Below are positions 33,552-42,092 of a DNA stretch of 64,000 nucleotides, piece by piece. Both the position numbers and the translations under genes were made by a program. The first letter of the stretch is position 1. Every line of letters starts with the position of its first letter. The notes beneath the pieces were generated by a model that was given only the letters and a program-made list of their open reading frames with translations, was not told the origin of the DNA and ran no database searches. This DNA comes from UBA4744 sp963717135 (GTDB taxonomy: Bacteria; Actinomycetota; Acidimicrobiia; Spongiisociales; UBA4744): assembly GCA_963717135.1 (NCBI GenBank), contig CAVQVN010000006.1:88121-152120 (forward strand), in the 5' to 3' direction.

Positions 33552-34577
33552 TTACGGTCGGACGGACAACGTTCCGACCACCGTTCTCTCTTGAGCGTGA
33601 TCGACCGCCGCGGAAACCGGACAAAACGCTCTTTGGAGGAACACCGAGATGTCCTCCATCTCCAACGATCCGCCGGCTGCCTTCGACAATGAGGCCAGAC
33701 AGATCGGACACATCGTGGTGACCTGCTTCCCACCAGTTGCCTTGAGCTGCTCGACCCGCTGCTGTCCAATGTCATGGGCCTTCTTGGGGAAGAGCGCTTC
33801 GATAGGCCCACCACAGCAGTACGTGAGGTTTCTACTCGCCCGGGGTTCCCTCAGCGAATACCCGGCTCGCTCGAGCAATTGACGCGGTTGGTCAACGACA
33901 CCTTCACTTCGGGCATACACACACGAGTCGTGAATAACTACATCCTCGCCGATCCGGCGCAAAGGCTCGGCGTCGGCGTCGGCCAACACCTCGAGGTAAC
34001 TCTTGACCTCGATATCGAACCCGTCGATCACGGTCGGATACACGCTGCGCAGCATGTTGGTCGTGTGGGGATCGAGGGTTATGGCGTTCCGGACACCATG
34101 CTTCTTGAAGGTGGCGTATACCTTCTTGGCGTGCGCCGCCAGCGTGGCATCGACTCCCATGTCGTAGGCTAGAGCGCCGGCGTACAGATCGTCTTCGTAG
34201 AGATACCCGAACTCGATCCCAGCCTGCTGCAACAGACCGGCGATGTTCTTGAGCATCTGATCGTACTTCATGGTCTCGGATCGGGACGGTCGAGCTGCCA
34301 GCGACGACAGATTCACAAAACGGTTGGCGAACCTGCCGAGGAACACAAACCTGGTCAGGAAGGTGTCTTCGACCCGTTCCAGCAGTCCCACCATAGAGAT
34401 GATGTATGGGAGCAGCTGGTACATGGCACCGGTGTAGAGCACCGTGGCTCCCCCTCGGGGAATACCCAAACCGTCCGCCCAACGGGTCGACTTCCTGGCC
34501 GACATTGGAAAGACCGAGCCCCTCTTGTTGAGGTTGTCGACCATCAGACCAACGATGTCACCGGTGGGCAAGGGCAT
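33552..34577 (-). CDS. hdrB: HdrB-like CCG-domain iron-sulfur protein
   Basis: Heterodisulfide-reductase subunit B homologue, 341 residues from the ATG at 34575-34577 (AGGAAGGA ahead). It carries one CCG module: DSCVYARSEG (about 216), TYCCGGPIEALFPKKA (about 255) and TTMCPICLASLSKA (about 287), which binds a noncubane cluster. The first half lacks a second clear CCG signature, unlike archaeal HdrB with two, which resembles the single-module proteins of bacterial Hdr-like complexes. Overlaps hdrC by 20 bases. Expected site of disulfide or bound-sulfur chemistry. Confidence 0.88.
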   Translation of the reverse strand: MPLPTGDIVGLMVDNLNKRGSVFPMSARKSTRWADGLGIPRGGATVLYTGAMYQLLPYIISMVGLLERVEDTFLTRFVFLGRFANRFVNLSSLAARPSRSETMKYDQMLKNIAGLLQQAGIEFGYLYEDDLYAGALAYDMGVDATLAAHAKKVYATFKKHGVRNAITLDPHTTNMLRSVYPTVIDGFDIEVKSYLEVLADADAEPLRRIGEDVVIHDSCVYARSEGVVDQPRQLLERAGYSLREPRASRNLTYCCGGPIEALFPKKAHDIGQQRVEQLKATGGKQVTTMCPICLASLSKAAGGSLEMEDISVFLQRAFCPVSAAVDHAQERTVVGTLSVRP

Positions 34578-34911
34578 GTTGTTCCTTCCTCGCGGCGGGA
34601 TCCGCATCCAGCCCGAATAGCTCGCGGTCGATGTAGCCGCGCAAAAAACGCACGTTCTCGGCAATGTGCACGTCGGCCGTGCAGTTCTCCTCACACAGTT
34701 TGCAAAGCAGGCATTGGAAGATCGACTCGGTCTGGTCGAGAACTTCTTCCTTCAACCCCAGCACCGTGTACCGGAAGAGCTTGCGGGGCATCAGATCGAT
34801 CCCCAACGGGCATACCGCGCTGCAAACCCCGCAGTTCAAGCAGGCCCAGGCATTGAAATCCTCGGAGGTCGCTACCTCTTCTGCGAATTCAAGATCGACC
34901 TTGCAAGTCAC
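34558..34911 (-). CDS. hdrC: HdrC-like 4Fe-4S ferredoxin subunit
   Basis: 117 residues with two clusters: ACLNCGVCSAVCPLG (about 23-37) and CLLCKLCEENCTADVH (about 67-82). The second motif is CxxCxxCxxxC followed by Thr rather than CxxCxxCxxxCP. HdrC passes electrons between HdrA and HdrB. Start overlaps the winged-helix gene by four bases. Confidence 0.9.
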   Translation of the reverse strand: MTCKVDLEFAEEVATSEDFNAWACLNCGVCSAVCPLGIDLMPRKLFRYTVLGLKEEVLDQTESIFQCLLCKLCEENCTADVHIAENVRFLRGYIDRELFGLDADPAARKEQHALAHR

Positions 34912-35159
34912 GTCGGTTGCTCCTTCTCGACCGCGGCGTAGGAGAAGTAGTCATCCTCATTGGGCTGGCCGCTCTCCTTTACCAAGCCGTACCGCCGGGC
35001 TGCCATAACCCAGTACATGACTTCGTGCGAAGGACACCCCATCGCCTGGGCGATCTCAGGTACCGTCTTCGGGCCATCCGCCAGAGCGGCCACAAGGCCG
35101 TTGCGCATGACCATTTCGTCTCGCATGACCTCGCGCGCTTCTCGCAATAGCTCAGACAT
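34908..35159 (-). CDS. Small winged-helix protein of the Hdr operon
   Basis: 83 residues from the ATG at 35157-35159, which overlaps the hdrA end by eight bases. A helix-turn-helix is visible in KTVPEIAQAMGCPSHEVMYWV (about 32-52), followed by a wing-like AARRYGLVKESG and an acidic tail. Small HTH proteins inside Hdr-like operons are proposed to be regulators or assembly factors; which applies here is unknown. Confidence 0.75.
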   Translation of the reverse strand: MSELLREAREVMRDEMVMRNGLVAALADGPKTVPEIAQAMGCPSHEVMYWVMAARRYGLVKESGQPNEDDYFSYAAVEKEQPT

Positions 35160-36864
35160 GGACGACCCCCAACGCTTCAATCATCGCTCGAATCTGCTGG
35201 TCCGTGGAACCGCGCAACTGGAGCGCGCCTTGAGGACAAGAGGGAACGCAAGCCCCGCACCCTTTGCACATGGCCTCGCTCACCGCCGCTACCTCCTTGC
35301 CCTCAATGCGGACCTCGGCGATGGCGCCGTACGGACAGGCGCCGACACATACATCACACCAGGTGCATGCCTCCGGATCTACGGTGGCGATCAGCGGCTC
35401 CAGCTCGACATATCCTTTCTTCAAGAGGGCCGCACTCTTGGCGGTGGCCGCTAAGGCGGAAGCGACGCTTTCTGCCGAGCTCCGGGGAGCCTGGCAGGTG
35501 CCGGCAATGAACACTCCATCGATCACGGTCTCGACGGGACGGAGTTTCGGATGGATCTCCATGAAGAAGCCGTCCAGCCCGACCGGGAGTTTGAGCACAT
35601 CGTTCAGGGCGTTATTGGCGCGCGGCTCCATGGCGGTCACCAGCACAACCAGATCGCTTTCGACTTCCAGCTCTTTGCCACCGGTCAGGACGTCCTTGAC
35701 CGTCAATCGACAACCACCGTTGTGCAATGCGATCTGGGGAGGTTCCGAAGCGTCGAATTTGATGAAGACGGATCCCATCTGGCGGCTTTGCTGGAAGAGC
35801 GTCTCGTATTTGCCGTAGGTGCGAATATCTCGATACAAGTGGAACTGGTGCAGGGCGGGCGATCGCTCATGTGCCACCAGGGAGGCGTGCATCACGGCAT
35901 TGCAGCAGTAGCGCGAACAGTATTGGTGGCCGTTGCCTTCGCAACGGTCACCTACGCAGTAGATGTAAGCGATGCTCGCCACTGGTCTGCCTTGGTATTC
36001 AAGTGGTCCCTCGGAACCGTCGAGGAGTTGTTTGAATTCGGGCAGGGTCAGCACCCGGTCGCTGCCGTAGCCGTACTCCCCCGCGGCGGGCTGGTATACA
36101 TCGAAACCGGTGGCCACGATGATGGCACCCACGTTGAGCGAGATGAGTTCGCCGGCCACTGCCAGAGTGACCGAGAAGTCGCCGATGGTCCCCGCCTTCT
36201 CGACCAGCTCAGCGTTCGTGTAGATCGTGATGTTGTCCCGCAGGTCGATGTCGTGAACCAGTTCGGCTACCAGTTCGTGCCCGACCCGATCATGCGGGTA
36301 CATCTTGTTGAAACCGCCCACCCATCCCCCGACCCTGTCGGTCCGTTCGACTACAAAGGCGGAGATACCGAGGTCGGACAGGGCCAGGGCGGCCCGCAAT
36401 CCGGCGATCCCGGCACCTACCACGAGTGCCCGCGGCACCGTGTCGATTCGGGTCTTTTCGAGTGGCTCGGTGAACCGGGCTTTGGCGATCCCGGCCCGAA
36501 CCATGGCAATGGCCTTCTCGGTGGCCGGCCCGGGCAGATCGGTGTGGGCCCACGAGCACTGCTCGCGTAGGTTCACCTGAACGTACTGGTACGGGTTGAG
36601 TCCCGCCCGCTCCGCGACTCCTCGGAAGGTCATCAGGTGGAGGGTCGGCGAGCAGGAAGCGACGACAATGGCGTCCAGGTGTTGCTCCCGAATGTCGTCG
36701 ATCATCTCCTGCTGGGCCGCGTCGGAGCAGGCGAACATGGTGGTCCTGGCGATCTCCACCGCGGCTTCACCGGCGACTTCGCTCCGGACCCGCTCGCAGT
36801 CGACGTAGTCAGAGATGTTTCCGCCGCAGTAGCAGATGTACACGCCGATCCGCCGGTCGTTCAT
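35152..36864 (-). CDS. hdrA: HdrA-like flavoprotein
   Basis: 570 residues. The N-terminal CYCGGNISDYVDC cluster motif (about 11-23), the FAD Rossmann motif ALVVGAGIAGLRAALALSDLG (about 146-166), the HdrA-specific cysteine segment CVGDRCEGNGHQYCSRYCC (about 304-322) and a C-terminal 2x4Fe-4S ferredoxin with CTWCDVCVGACPYG and CKGCGACVPSCPQG are present. HdrA is the electron-bifurcating or hub subunit of heterodisulfide reductases. Coupled to the HdrA-GltD gene by a four-base overlap; the operon thus has two HdrA-type subunits. Confidence 0.92.
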   Translation of the reverse strand: MNDRRIGVYICYCGGNISDYVDCERVRSEVAGEAAVEIARTTMFACSDAAQQEMIDDIREQHLDAIVVASCSPTLHLMTFRGVAERAGLNPYQYVQVNLREQCSWAHTDLPGPATEKAIAMVRAGIAKARFTEPLEKTRIDTVPRALVVGAGIAGLRAALALSDLGISAFVVERTDRVGGWVGGFNKMYPHDRVGHELVAELVHDIDLRDNITIYTNAELVEKAGTIGDFSVTLAVAGELISLNVGAIIVATGFDVYQPAAGEYGYGSDRVLTLPEFKQLLDGSEGPLEYQGRPVASIAYIYCVGDRCEGNGHQYCSRYCCNAVMHASLVAHERSPALHQFHLYRDIRTYGKYETLFQQSRQMGSVFIKFDASEPPQIALHNGGCRLTVKDVLTGGKELEVESDLVVLVTAMEPRANNALNDVLKLPVGLDGFFMEIHPKLRPVETVIDGVFIAGTCQAPRSSAESVASALAATAKSAALLKKGYVELEPLIATVDPEACTWCDVCVGACPYGAIAEVRIEGKEVAAVSEAMCKGCGACVPSCPQGALQLRGSTDQQIRAMIEALGVVHV

Positions 36865-39566
36865 ATCCGCACCCTTTCGACATAGGCACCGGCCAGCGCT
36901 GCCGCGGCCGCCGACTGAAGGATCGTGTCCGGAATATCCATGACGGCCGCCGCGGAGCCGGCTGCGAAAACTCCTTCGATACTCGTCCGGGCCGGACTGT
37001 GATCCTCGTCGATCTCCTTCACGAAGTTATGGGCATCAGCCTCCAACCCGCCGTTGGAGAAGAGACGCATTGCGTCCTGATTGGGAAGCATCCCTACCGA
37101 GAGGACAACGAGGTCGTGTTCGGCCTCAACGACACCTCCATCGCCGGCGATGTTCTCGTAGCGCACGACGAGATTGCCGTTTTCCGCTCCGCTGATATCG
37201 GCAACTTTGCCCTTCACGAAGTAGGTCCCCATGGCTTTGGACTGCTGATAGAACTCTTCGAAGCCTTTTCCAAAGGCTCGAACGTCGATGTAGTAGATGG
37301 TCACGTCTGCCATCGGCAGCGCTCCCATGATCAGCTGGGCTTGCTTGACGGTATACATGCAGCACACGCGGGAGCAGAGCTCATTCCCGACCTGACAATC
37401 ACGCGATCCGGCGCACAGAATGTAGGCAATGTTGTCGGGAATCTTCCCATCCGAGGGCCGCAGCACGGAGTTGTAGGGCCTGGTCGGCGACAAGAGCCGA
37501 TCCATCTGCATGGCAGTAATGACGTTGGGGAACCGGCCGTAGCCGTATTGCGGTTTGCGGAGCGGTTCGAAGAGTTCGAATCCGGTCGAGACGACCACCG
37601 ATCCCACATTGAGGGTGAACGCTTCGTCGCGCAAGCCCAGGTCGATGGCATGGCCCGGGCAGACGTTGAGACACTGGTGACACTCCGAACATCCGCCGCA
37701 GTCGAGACAGCGTCCGGCGCCGGATCGCGCTTCCTCCTCGGAAAGGGGCAGCTCGACCTCTGCGAAATCGCCGATCCGTTCCGGGGCGGGGCGTTCCGCA
37801 GTCTGCGCTCCGTTGAGGTAGCGGTAGGTTCGCTGCCGGGCAAGCACGTCCTTTCTTTCCACCACCGGGAGGCGTTGGTCGTATTCGCCGGCGTTGAGAT
37901 CCTCGCCATTGAGGAAACGGTCGATGAAGTAGGCCGCCCTCCGGCCCTGGCCGAGAGCGTCGGTGATCGAACTGGGACCGGTCACCAGGTCTCCTCCGGC
38001 GAACACATGCGGGACGGTGGTCTGCAGCGTTCCGGGATCAGCCTGAACCCGACCGCTCCGGGTGACACCTAATCCATCTTTCCAACCGACCGGCGTGGGA
38101 ACCAGGCCGACGGCAATGATGGCGAAGTCCACGTCGGCATTCGATTCGGACCCCTCCACGGGGAGCGGTCGCCGCCGACCGGAGTCGTCGGGTTCGCCGA
38201 GCCGCATCCCGATCGACTCAGCCCGGACCAGTTTGCCGTCTTGGCCGAAGAACCGGACCGGGACCCGGAGGTACTCGACCTCGATCCCTTCGGCCAGGGC
38301 GGCCTCGATCTCCCAGTCGAACGCCGGCATCTCGGCCCGGCTGCGTCGATATTGAATCGTCACTCGAGCGGCGCCCAACCGACGGGCTACCCGGGCGGAG
38401 TCGATCGCGACATTGCCCCCTCCCACCACCAACACCCGACGACCGGTGAGGTCAGGATGGTTCCCCTGGTTGACGGTGCGCAAGAACTCGAGAGATCTGA
38501 CCACGCCATCGAGGTCTTCGCCCTCGATGCCCATTGCCCGGTCTGTAGCAGCCCCGCAGGCGACGAACACCGCCTCGAACCCTGCCGTCTCGAGATCTTT
38601 CAAGTTGTCGATTTGCCGGCCGGTCTGTAGGTCGACACCGAGGGAAGTGATGTTCTTGATGTCCCGATCCACGACATCCTTGGGCAATCGATAGGAGGGG
38701 ATCGCATAGCGAAGCATTCCGCCCGGCTGGTCGTCCGCCTCGAAGATGGTGACGAGATACCCCTGCCGGGCCAGGTCGTAGGCAGCCGCCAGGCCGGCGG
38801 GTCCGGATCCCACCACCGCCACCTTCTTGTCGAGAAGGTGGTCGGGAGGCCCCTGTTTTGGTTCCGGGTATCGGGCGTAGTACTCGTCGGCCACGAACCG
38901 CTTCAGTCTCCGGATCGGGACTGCTCCCTCGAGTTCATCCCGGGTGCATTGGTCCTCGCAGGGGGCATAGCATGCCCTTCCCAGAGACCCGGGAATGGGG
39001 ACAGCCTCGAGGATCAGGTCCATGGCCTCCTCGTACAGACCACTCCGCACCAAGGACACGTACCCGTGCGCCTTGATCCCCGCCGGGCACGCATAGGTAC
39101 AAGGCGAACTGCCGGCCCGGTCGATCACGGCCTTCTTGGGGACCGCCTGCGAGTAAGGGATGTAGGCGGCCCGACGCGCCACCAGGTCGAAGTTGAATTG
39201 ATCGGGAATGGCCACCGTGCAGGCCACCTCACACTGAGAGCATCCGGTACAGCGATCTGGGTCAACGAAGGTCGCCTTCCTATTGATATCGACCTGGAAG
39301 GTTCCGTCCGAGCTTCGTTCGATTCTGGTCACCTCAGCGGAGGTGAGCGTCTCGATTCGGGGATGGTGGAACGTGGCGGCCATCTTCGGGGTGGCGATGC
39401 AACTAGCACAGTCGAGAGTGGGGAATACCTTGCTCAGCAGGATCATCGTGCCGCCGATCGATGCTTCCTTTTCGACGAGCACGACGGAATAGCCCATATC
39501 ACCGAGGCTAAGAGCCGATTCCATACCCGCCGTTCCACCCCCGACTACCAGAGCGTCGTAATCCAT
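36861..39566 (-). CDS. HdrA-like protein with inserted GltD-type NAD(P)H oxidoreductase module
   Basis: 901 residues from the ATG at 39564-39566. Order: HdrA FAD domain (ALVVGGGTAGMESALSLGDMG), extra cluster Cys in LDCASCIATPKM, 4Fe-4S CTGCSQCEVACTVAIP (about 107-122); then a GltD-like module with SPCTYACPAGIKAH, ACYAPCEDQCTRDELEG, FAD motif VAVVGSGPAGLAAAYDLARQG and NAD(P) motif RVLVVGGGNVAIDSARVARRLG; then CLDCGGCSECHQCLNVCPGHA and the HdrA C-terminal segment with ILCAGSRDC. The design predicts that NAD(P)H is the electron source or sink. A variant frame adds five codons from a GTG at 39581. Confidence 0.9.
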   Translation of the reverse strand: MDYDALVVGGGTAGMESALSLGDMGYSVVLVEKEASIGGTMILLSKVFPTLDCASCIATPKMAATFHHPRIETLTSAEVTRIERSSDGTFQVDINRKATFVDPDRCTGCSQCEVACTVAIPDQFNFDLVARRAAYIPYSQAVPKKAVIDRAGSSPCTYACPAGIKAHGYVSLVRSGLYEEAMDLILEAVPIPGSLGRACYAPCEDQCTRDELEGAVPIRRLKRFVADEYYARYPEPKQGPPDHLLDKKVAVVGSGPAGLAAAYDLARQGYLVTIFEADDQPGGMLRYAIPSYRLPKDVVDRDIKNITSLGVDLQTGRQIDNLKDLETAGFEAVFVACGAATDRAMGIEGEDLDGVVRSLEFLRTVNQGNHPDLTGRRVLVVGGGNVAIDSARVARRLGAARVTIQYRRSRAEMPAFDWEIEAALAEGIEVEYLRVPVRFFGQDGKLVRAESIGMRLGEPDDSGRRRPLPVEGSESNADVDFAIIAVGLVPTPVGWKDGLGVTRSGRVQADPGTLQTTVPHVFAGGDLVTGPSSITDALGQGRRAAYFIDRFLNGEDLNAGEYDQRLPVVERKDVLARQRTYRYLNGAQTAERPAPERIGDFAEVELPLSEEEARSGAGRCLDCGGCSECHQCLNVCPGHAIDLGLRDEAFTLNVGSVVVSTGFELFEPLRKPQYGYGRFPNVITAMQMDRLLSPTRPYNSVLRPSDGKIPDNIAYILCAGSRDCQVGNELCSRVCCMYTVKQAQLIMGALPMADVTIYYIDVRAFGKGFEEFYQQSKAMGTYFVKGKVADISGAENGNLVVRYENIAGDGGVVEAEHDLVVLSVGMLPNQDAMRLFSNGGLEADAHNFVKEIDEDHSPARTSIEGVFAAGSAAAVMDIPDTILQSAAAAALAGAYVERVRI

Positions 39567-39567
39567 C

Positions 39568-40002
39568 TCAACCAACCTCACTCATCGCTTCGAGAGCAAT
39601 CAACGCCTCGGAGAACTGGGCCATGTGGCGTGCAAATGGTTCTGCACACACCGAGCAAATGGCTGCCATTTTCAAGCGTTCTGGAGGAATACCTCTCTCT
39701 CTCATCAGATCCTGAGCAACGGCGGTGATGTGCGCCGTGCGATCGGTGCAATCGGCCAAATACGGGCAATCGCTGCCGTCGGCGGCAATGAAGACCCCAT
39801 CAAACCCTCGGTCGATCGCGAACAGGATCCAATCCGGGCGGATTCCGCTCGAGCATGAAACCGCGATACAACTGACCGAGGGTGAGTAGTGCAGATGAGT
39901 GCTGCCCGCCAGGTCGATGCCGATGTCAGAGATCGTGGACGTCGAGAACACCAGGATACGTGGGCGATCTCCGGCCGCGGCGGGGTCCAGGTCCGCCGGC
40001 AT
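39568..40002 (-). CDS. MvhD/FlpD-like iron-sulfur subunit
   Basis: 144 residues of the methyl-viologen-hydrogenase delta type that links HdrA to an electron donor. Seen in SVSCIAVSCSSGIRPDWILFAIDRGFDGVFIAADGSDCPYLADC and RGIPPERLKMAAICSVCAEPFARHMAQF (each shown in part). The usual GCxxGDCHY pattern is altered to ADGSDCPY, so cluster ligation may differ. It ends one base before the HdrA-GltD start and begins two bases after tusA. Confidence 0.8.
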   Translation of the reverse strand: MPADLDPAAAGDRPRILVFSTSTISDIGIDLAGSTHLHYSPSVSCIAVSCSSGIRPDWILFAIDRGFDGVFIAADGSDCPYLADCTDRTAHITAVAQDLMRERGIPPERLKMAAICSVCAEPFARHMAQFSEALIALEAMSEVG

Positions 40003-40004
40003 CG

Positions 40005-40262
40005 TTATTTGGCTCGTTTGACGAAGATCCGCCAGTACCCGGCTTCCGCGATGGTCCCCAGGTATTCATGACCGATCTTGGCCGCCCACCGGGGAAGGTC
40101 GTTGCTTGTGCTCACATCGGACGACCGGACCTCCATGACACCGCCAACCGGCACCGTCGTGATTCCTCGCTTGGCCTCCAGGAGTGGACCCGGACAGGCG
40201 ACCCCGCGAGCGTCGATCTCTTTGTCGGGAGTGAGCGTGGCGAGTTCTTCAGTGGTAATCAT
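40005..40262 (-). CDS. tusA: TusA-family sulfur carrier protein
   Basis: 85 residues. The signature DARGVACPGPLLEAKRGI (about 17-34) contains the persulfide-forming Cys in a CPGP motif; the rest fits the two-layer TusA fold ending in the YWRIFVKRAK strand. TusA carries sulfane sulfur between proteins. Between a DsrE-like and an MvhD-like gene, it ties the Hdr complex to sulfur trafficking. Confidence 0.93.
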   Translation of the reverse strand: MITTEELATLTPDKEIDARGVACPGPLLEAKRGITTVPVGGVMEVRSSDVSTSNDLPRWAAKIGHEYLGTIAEAGYWRIFVKRAK

Positions 40263-40294
40263 GATTCTTCTCTCTCTTCAGTTGGGAGGATCGA

Positions 40295-40651
40295 CTAGAA
40301 AGTGAGGACGACATCCGCCTCCTCGGCTTCGGCCACGAACGTGGCAACCCCCTGGCACTCGACCCCGTCGATGAGATCCGCTTCGGTACAGTCGACGATC
40401 GGGAAAGCTGCGGAGCAGGCCAGCAACCTGGCGCCGCCCTTCTTGACGGTGTCGATGAACTCAGGCAATGTTTTCGGCGCCCCATCGAGCTTGATCACAT
40501 CGGCTCCGTCCTTGAGCACGATGTTGAGACCACTCATCGTGAAGAACAGAACGAGTTCCATATCGAGCGCCAGGGCCCCCGATCCCAACATGAAAGGGGG
40601 AAATGCTTTCTCGGGTTCATCCGATCCGCAAAAGACGACCATTTTTGACAT
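40295..40651 (-). CDS. DsrE/DsrF/peroxiredoxin-like family protein
   Basis: 118 residues from the ATG at 40649-40651, preceded by AAAGGAG. The DsrE fold is evident from KMVVFCGSDEPEKAFPPF, ALDMELVLFFTMSGLNIVLK and KGGARLLACSAAF...DCTEADLI. The Cys in LLACSAAF and the one in DCTE are candidates for sulfane-sulfur binding. First gene of the operon; often partnered with TusA in sulfur relay. Confidence 0.88.
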   Translation of the reverse strand: MSKMVVFCGSDEPEKAFPPFMLGSGALALDMELVLFFTMSGLNIVLKDGADVIKLDGAPKTLPEFIDTVKKGGARLLACSAAFPIVDCTEADLIDGVECQGVATFVAEAEEADVVLTF

Positions 40652-40801
40652 GCCAACTCCTTTCCGGCAATTACCGCTCGTATTCAACGTTCGGCATCGC
40701 TCTCGGTCCTTGCAGTATTTGGCTGCTCACTTGAGACTCCTACACGGATGTCACCGGACGGTCGACCTATCATCAATTGAGTTTCAACAAACAGTGAGCT
40801 G

Positions 40802-41503
40802 ATGACCACGGGAATTCTGACCAGAACCCGCCACATCGTGGTGCTAGACAATGACCCGGACATGCGCAGGACGATTGGCGCCATCCTGGAGGAAGACGGA
40901 TTCCGCGTGACACCAACCGGCGATGGAGACGCCCTCCTCGCCATGCTCCCCGAGCATCACCCCGATCTAGTCATCCTCGAGATGGTGCTTCCCGGGATGC
41001 CCGGTCTCGAGGTCCTCCGCCGATTGCAGGAGCATGGGCGTGTCCCGGCCATTGTGGTCAGCAGCAAGAGCTCCGAGACTGATCGGATCGTCGGTCTGGA
41101 AATGGGAGCGGATGACTACCTGGCCAAACCGTTCTCTCCCCGGGAACTACTGGCGCGGGCGCATGCGGTGCTCCGTCGCACCGAGCACGAATGCCCGTGC
41201 GACACCCTCGAATACGACGGTCTCCGCCTCGACCTGACTTGTCGCGACGTCGTCATCGACGGTGATCTCATAGAACTCACTTCGCTCGAATTCGATCTGC
41301 TGGCTTTCATGGCCGGCTCCCCCCGGCAGGTCTTCTCCCGGGAAATGCTCCTGGACCGGGTCTGGGGGTCGTCGAGCGAGTGGCAAACGGCCGCCACCGT
41401 TAGCGAGCACATCCACCGACTGCGCCGCAAGATCGAACGGGACCCAGCCAATCCTCGATGGATCCAGACGCTGCGTGGAGCCGGGTATCGCTTCGTGCCC
41501 TGA
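40802..41503 (+). CDS. OmpR/PhoB-type regulator with Glu in place of the phosphoacceptor Asp
   Basis: 233 residues: receiver 1-122 and winged-helix DNA-binding domain 130-233 (LTSLEFDLLAFMAGSPRQVFSR, TVSEHIHRLRRKIERD, IQTLRGAGYRFVP). The phosphorylation loop reads DLVILEMVLPGMPG, so Asp is Glu60; the rest of the quintet is kept (Asp16/Asp18 region, Ser87, Lys109). Asp-to-Glu changes often mimic phosphorylation, suggesting constitutive activity. No kinase gene is adjacent. It diverges from the Hdr operon with a 150-base shared promoter region and is a plausible regulator of it. Confidence 0.9.
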   Translation: MTTGILTRTRHIVVLDNDPDMRRTIGAILEEDGFRVTPTGDGDALLAMLPEHHPDLVILEMVLPGMPGLEVLRRLQEHGRVPAIVVSSKSSETDRIVGLEMGADDYLAKPFSPRELLARAHAVLRRTEHECPCDTLEYDGLRLDLTCRDVVIDGDLIELTSLEFDLLAFMAGSPRQVFSREMLLDRVWGSSSEWQTAATVSEHIHRLRRKIERDPANPRWIQTLRGAGYRFVP

Positions 41504-41608
41504 ACGGGTCGCAGCTCTCCATCGTTGAAACTCTGTTGAGACGGCTCAAATCGCCGGGTGATCCTGTCGTGATACATCTGTAAGTGCTCGAGAGAGGAGG
41601 CGACGACC

Positions 41609-42073
41609 GTGACGATGACCAAATGGGCGCCATTCAGCGCATTCACGGAACTCGAGCAAGAAATGCACACGCTGCTTGATCACTTCGGTGGACGCCCCTG
41701 GCTGGAAGGCTTCGGCTGGCGGCCGGATACCGACATCTCCCGGGAGGGCTCGACGTTGGTGGTCGAAATGGACCTTCCCGGCATGGACCCGTTTCATGAT
41801 CTCCACATCGATCTGGTCGACAACGTGCTCAGGATCGAAGGCGAGCGATGCGAGTCGCGACCCGTCAAGGAGGCCGACCGCTACATCCACGAACGCCGAT
41901 GCGGATGCTTCCACCGCAGCGTGATGCTCCCGGACGGTGTGAAGCCTGAGACAGTCAGCGCCCACTACGAGAACGGGACGCTGACGGTACGAATACCGAT
42001 GCCTGATGTTTCGGTAGCCGGAAGCCAACGTCACCAGATACCCATAAGGATCTCTGAACGGATAGGTATTTGA
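41609..42073 (+). CDS. Hsp20/alpha-crystallin small heat-shock protein
   Basis: 154 residues with GTG start after AGGAGG. Alpha-crystallin domain about 40-135: PDTDISREGSTLVVEMDLPGM, IDLVDNVLRIEGER, and C-terminal GTLTVRIPM, followed by an IxI-type tail (HQIPIRISERI). ATP-independent holdase. It follows the regulator gene by 105 bases that contain TTGAG-ACGG-CTCAA at 41536-41549. Confidence 0.92.
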   Translation: MTMTKWAPFSAFTELEQEMHTLLDHFGGRPWLEGFGWRPDTDISREGSTLVVEMDLPGMDPFHDLHIDLVDNVLRIEGERCESRPVKEADRYIHERRCGCFHRSVMLPDGVKPETVSAHYENGTLTVRIPMPDVSVAGSQRHQIPIRISERIGI

Positions 42074-42092
42074 AACGAACGAGGAGTTGCGG

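Noticed and set aside
41536..41549. TTGAG-ACGG-CTCAA upstream of hsp20 as a HAIR (HspR) operator
   Set aside because: The half-sites resemble HAIR, but the spacer is four instead of seven and the outer bases do not match, so it is not a credible HspR site.
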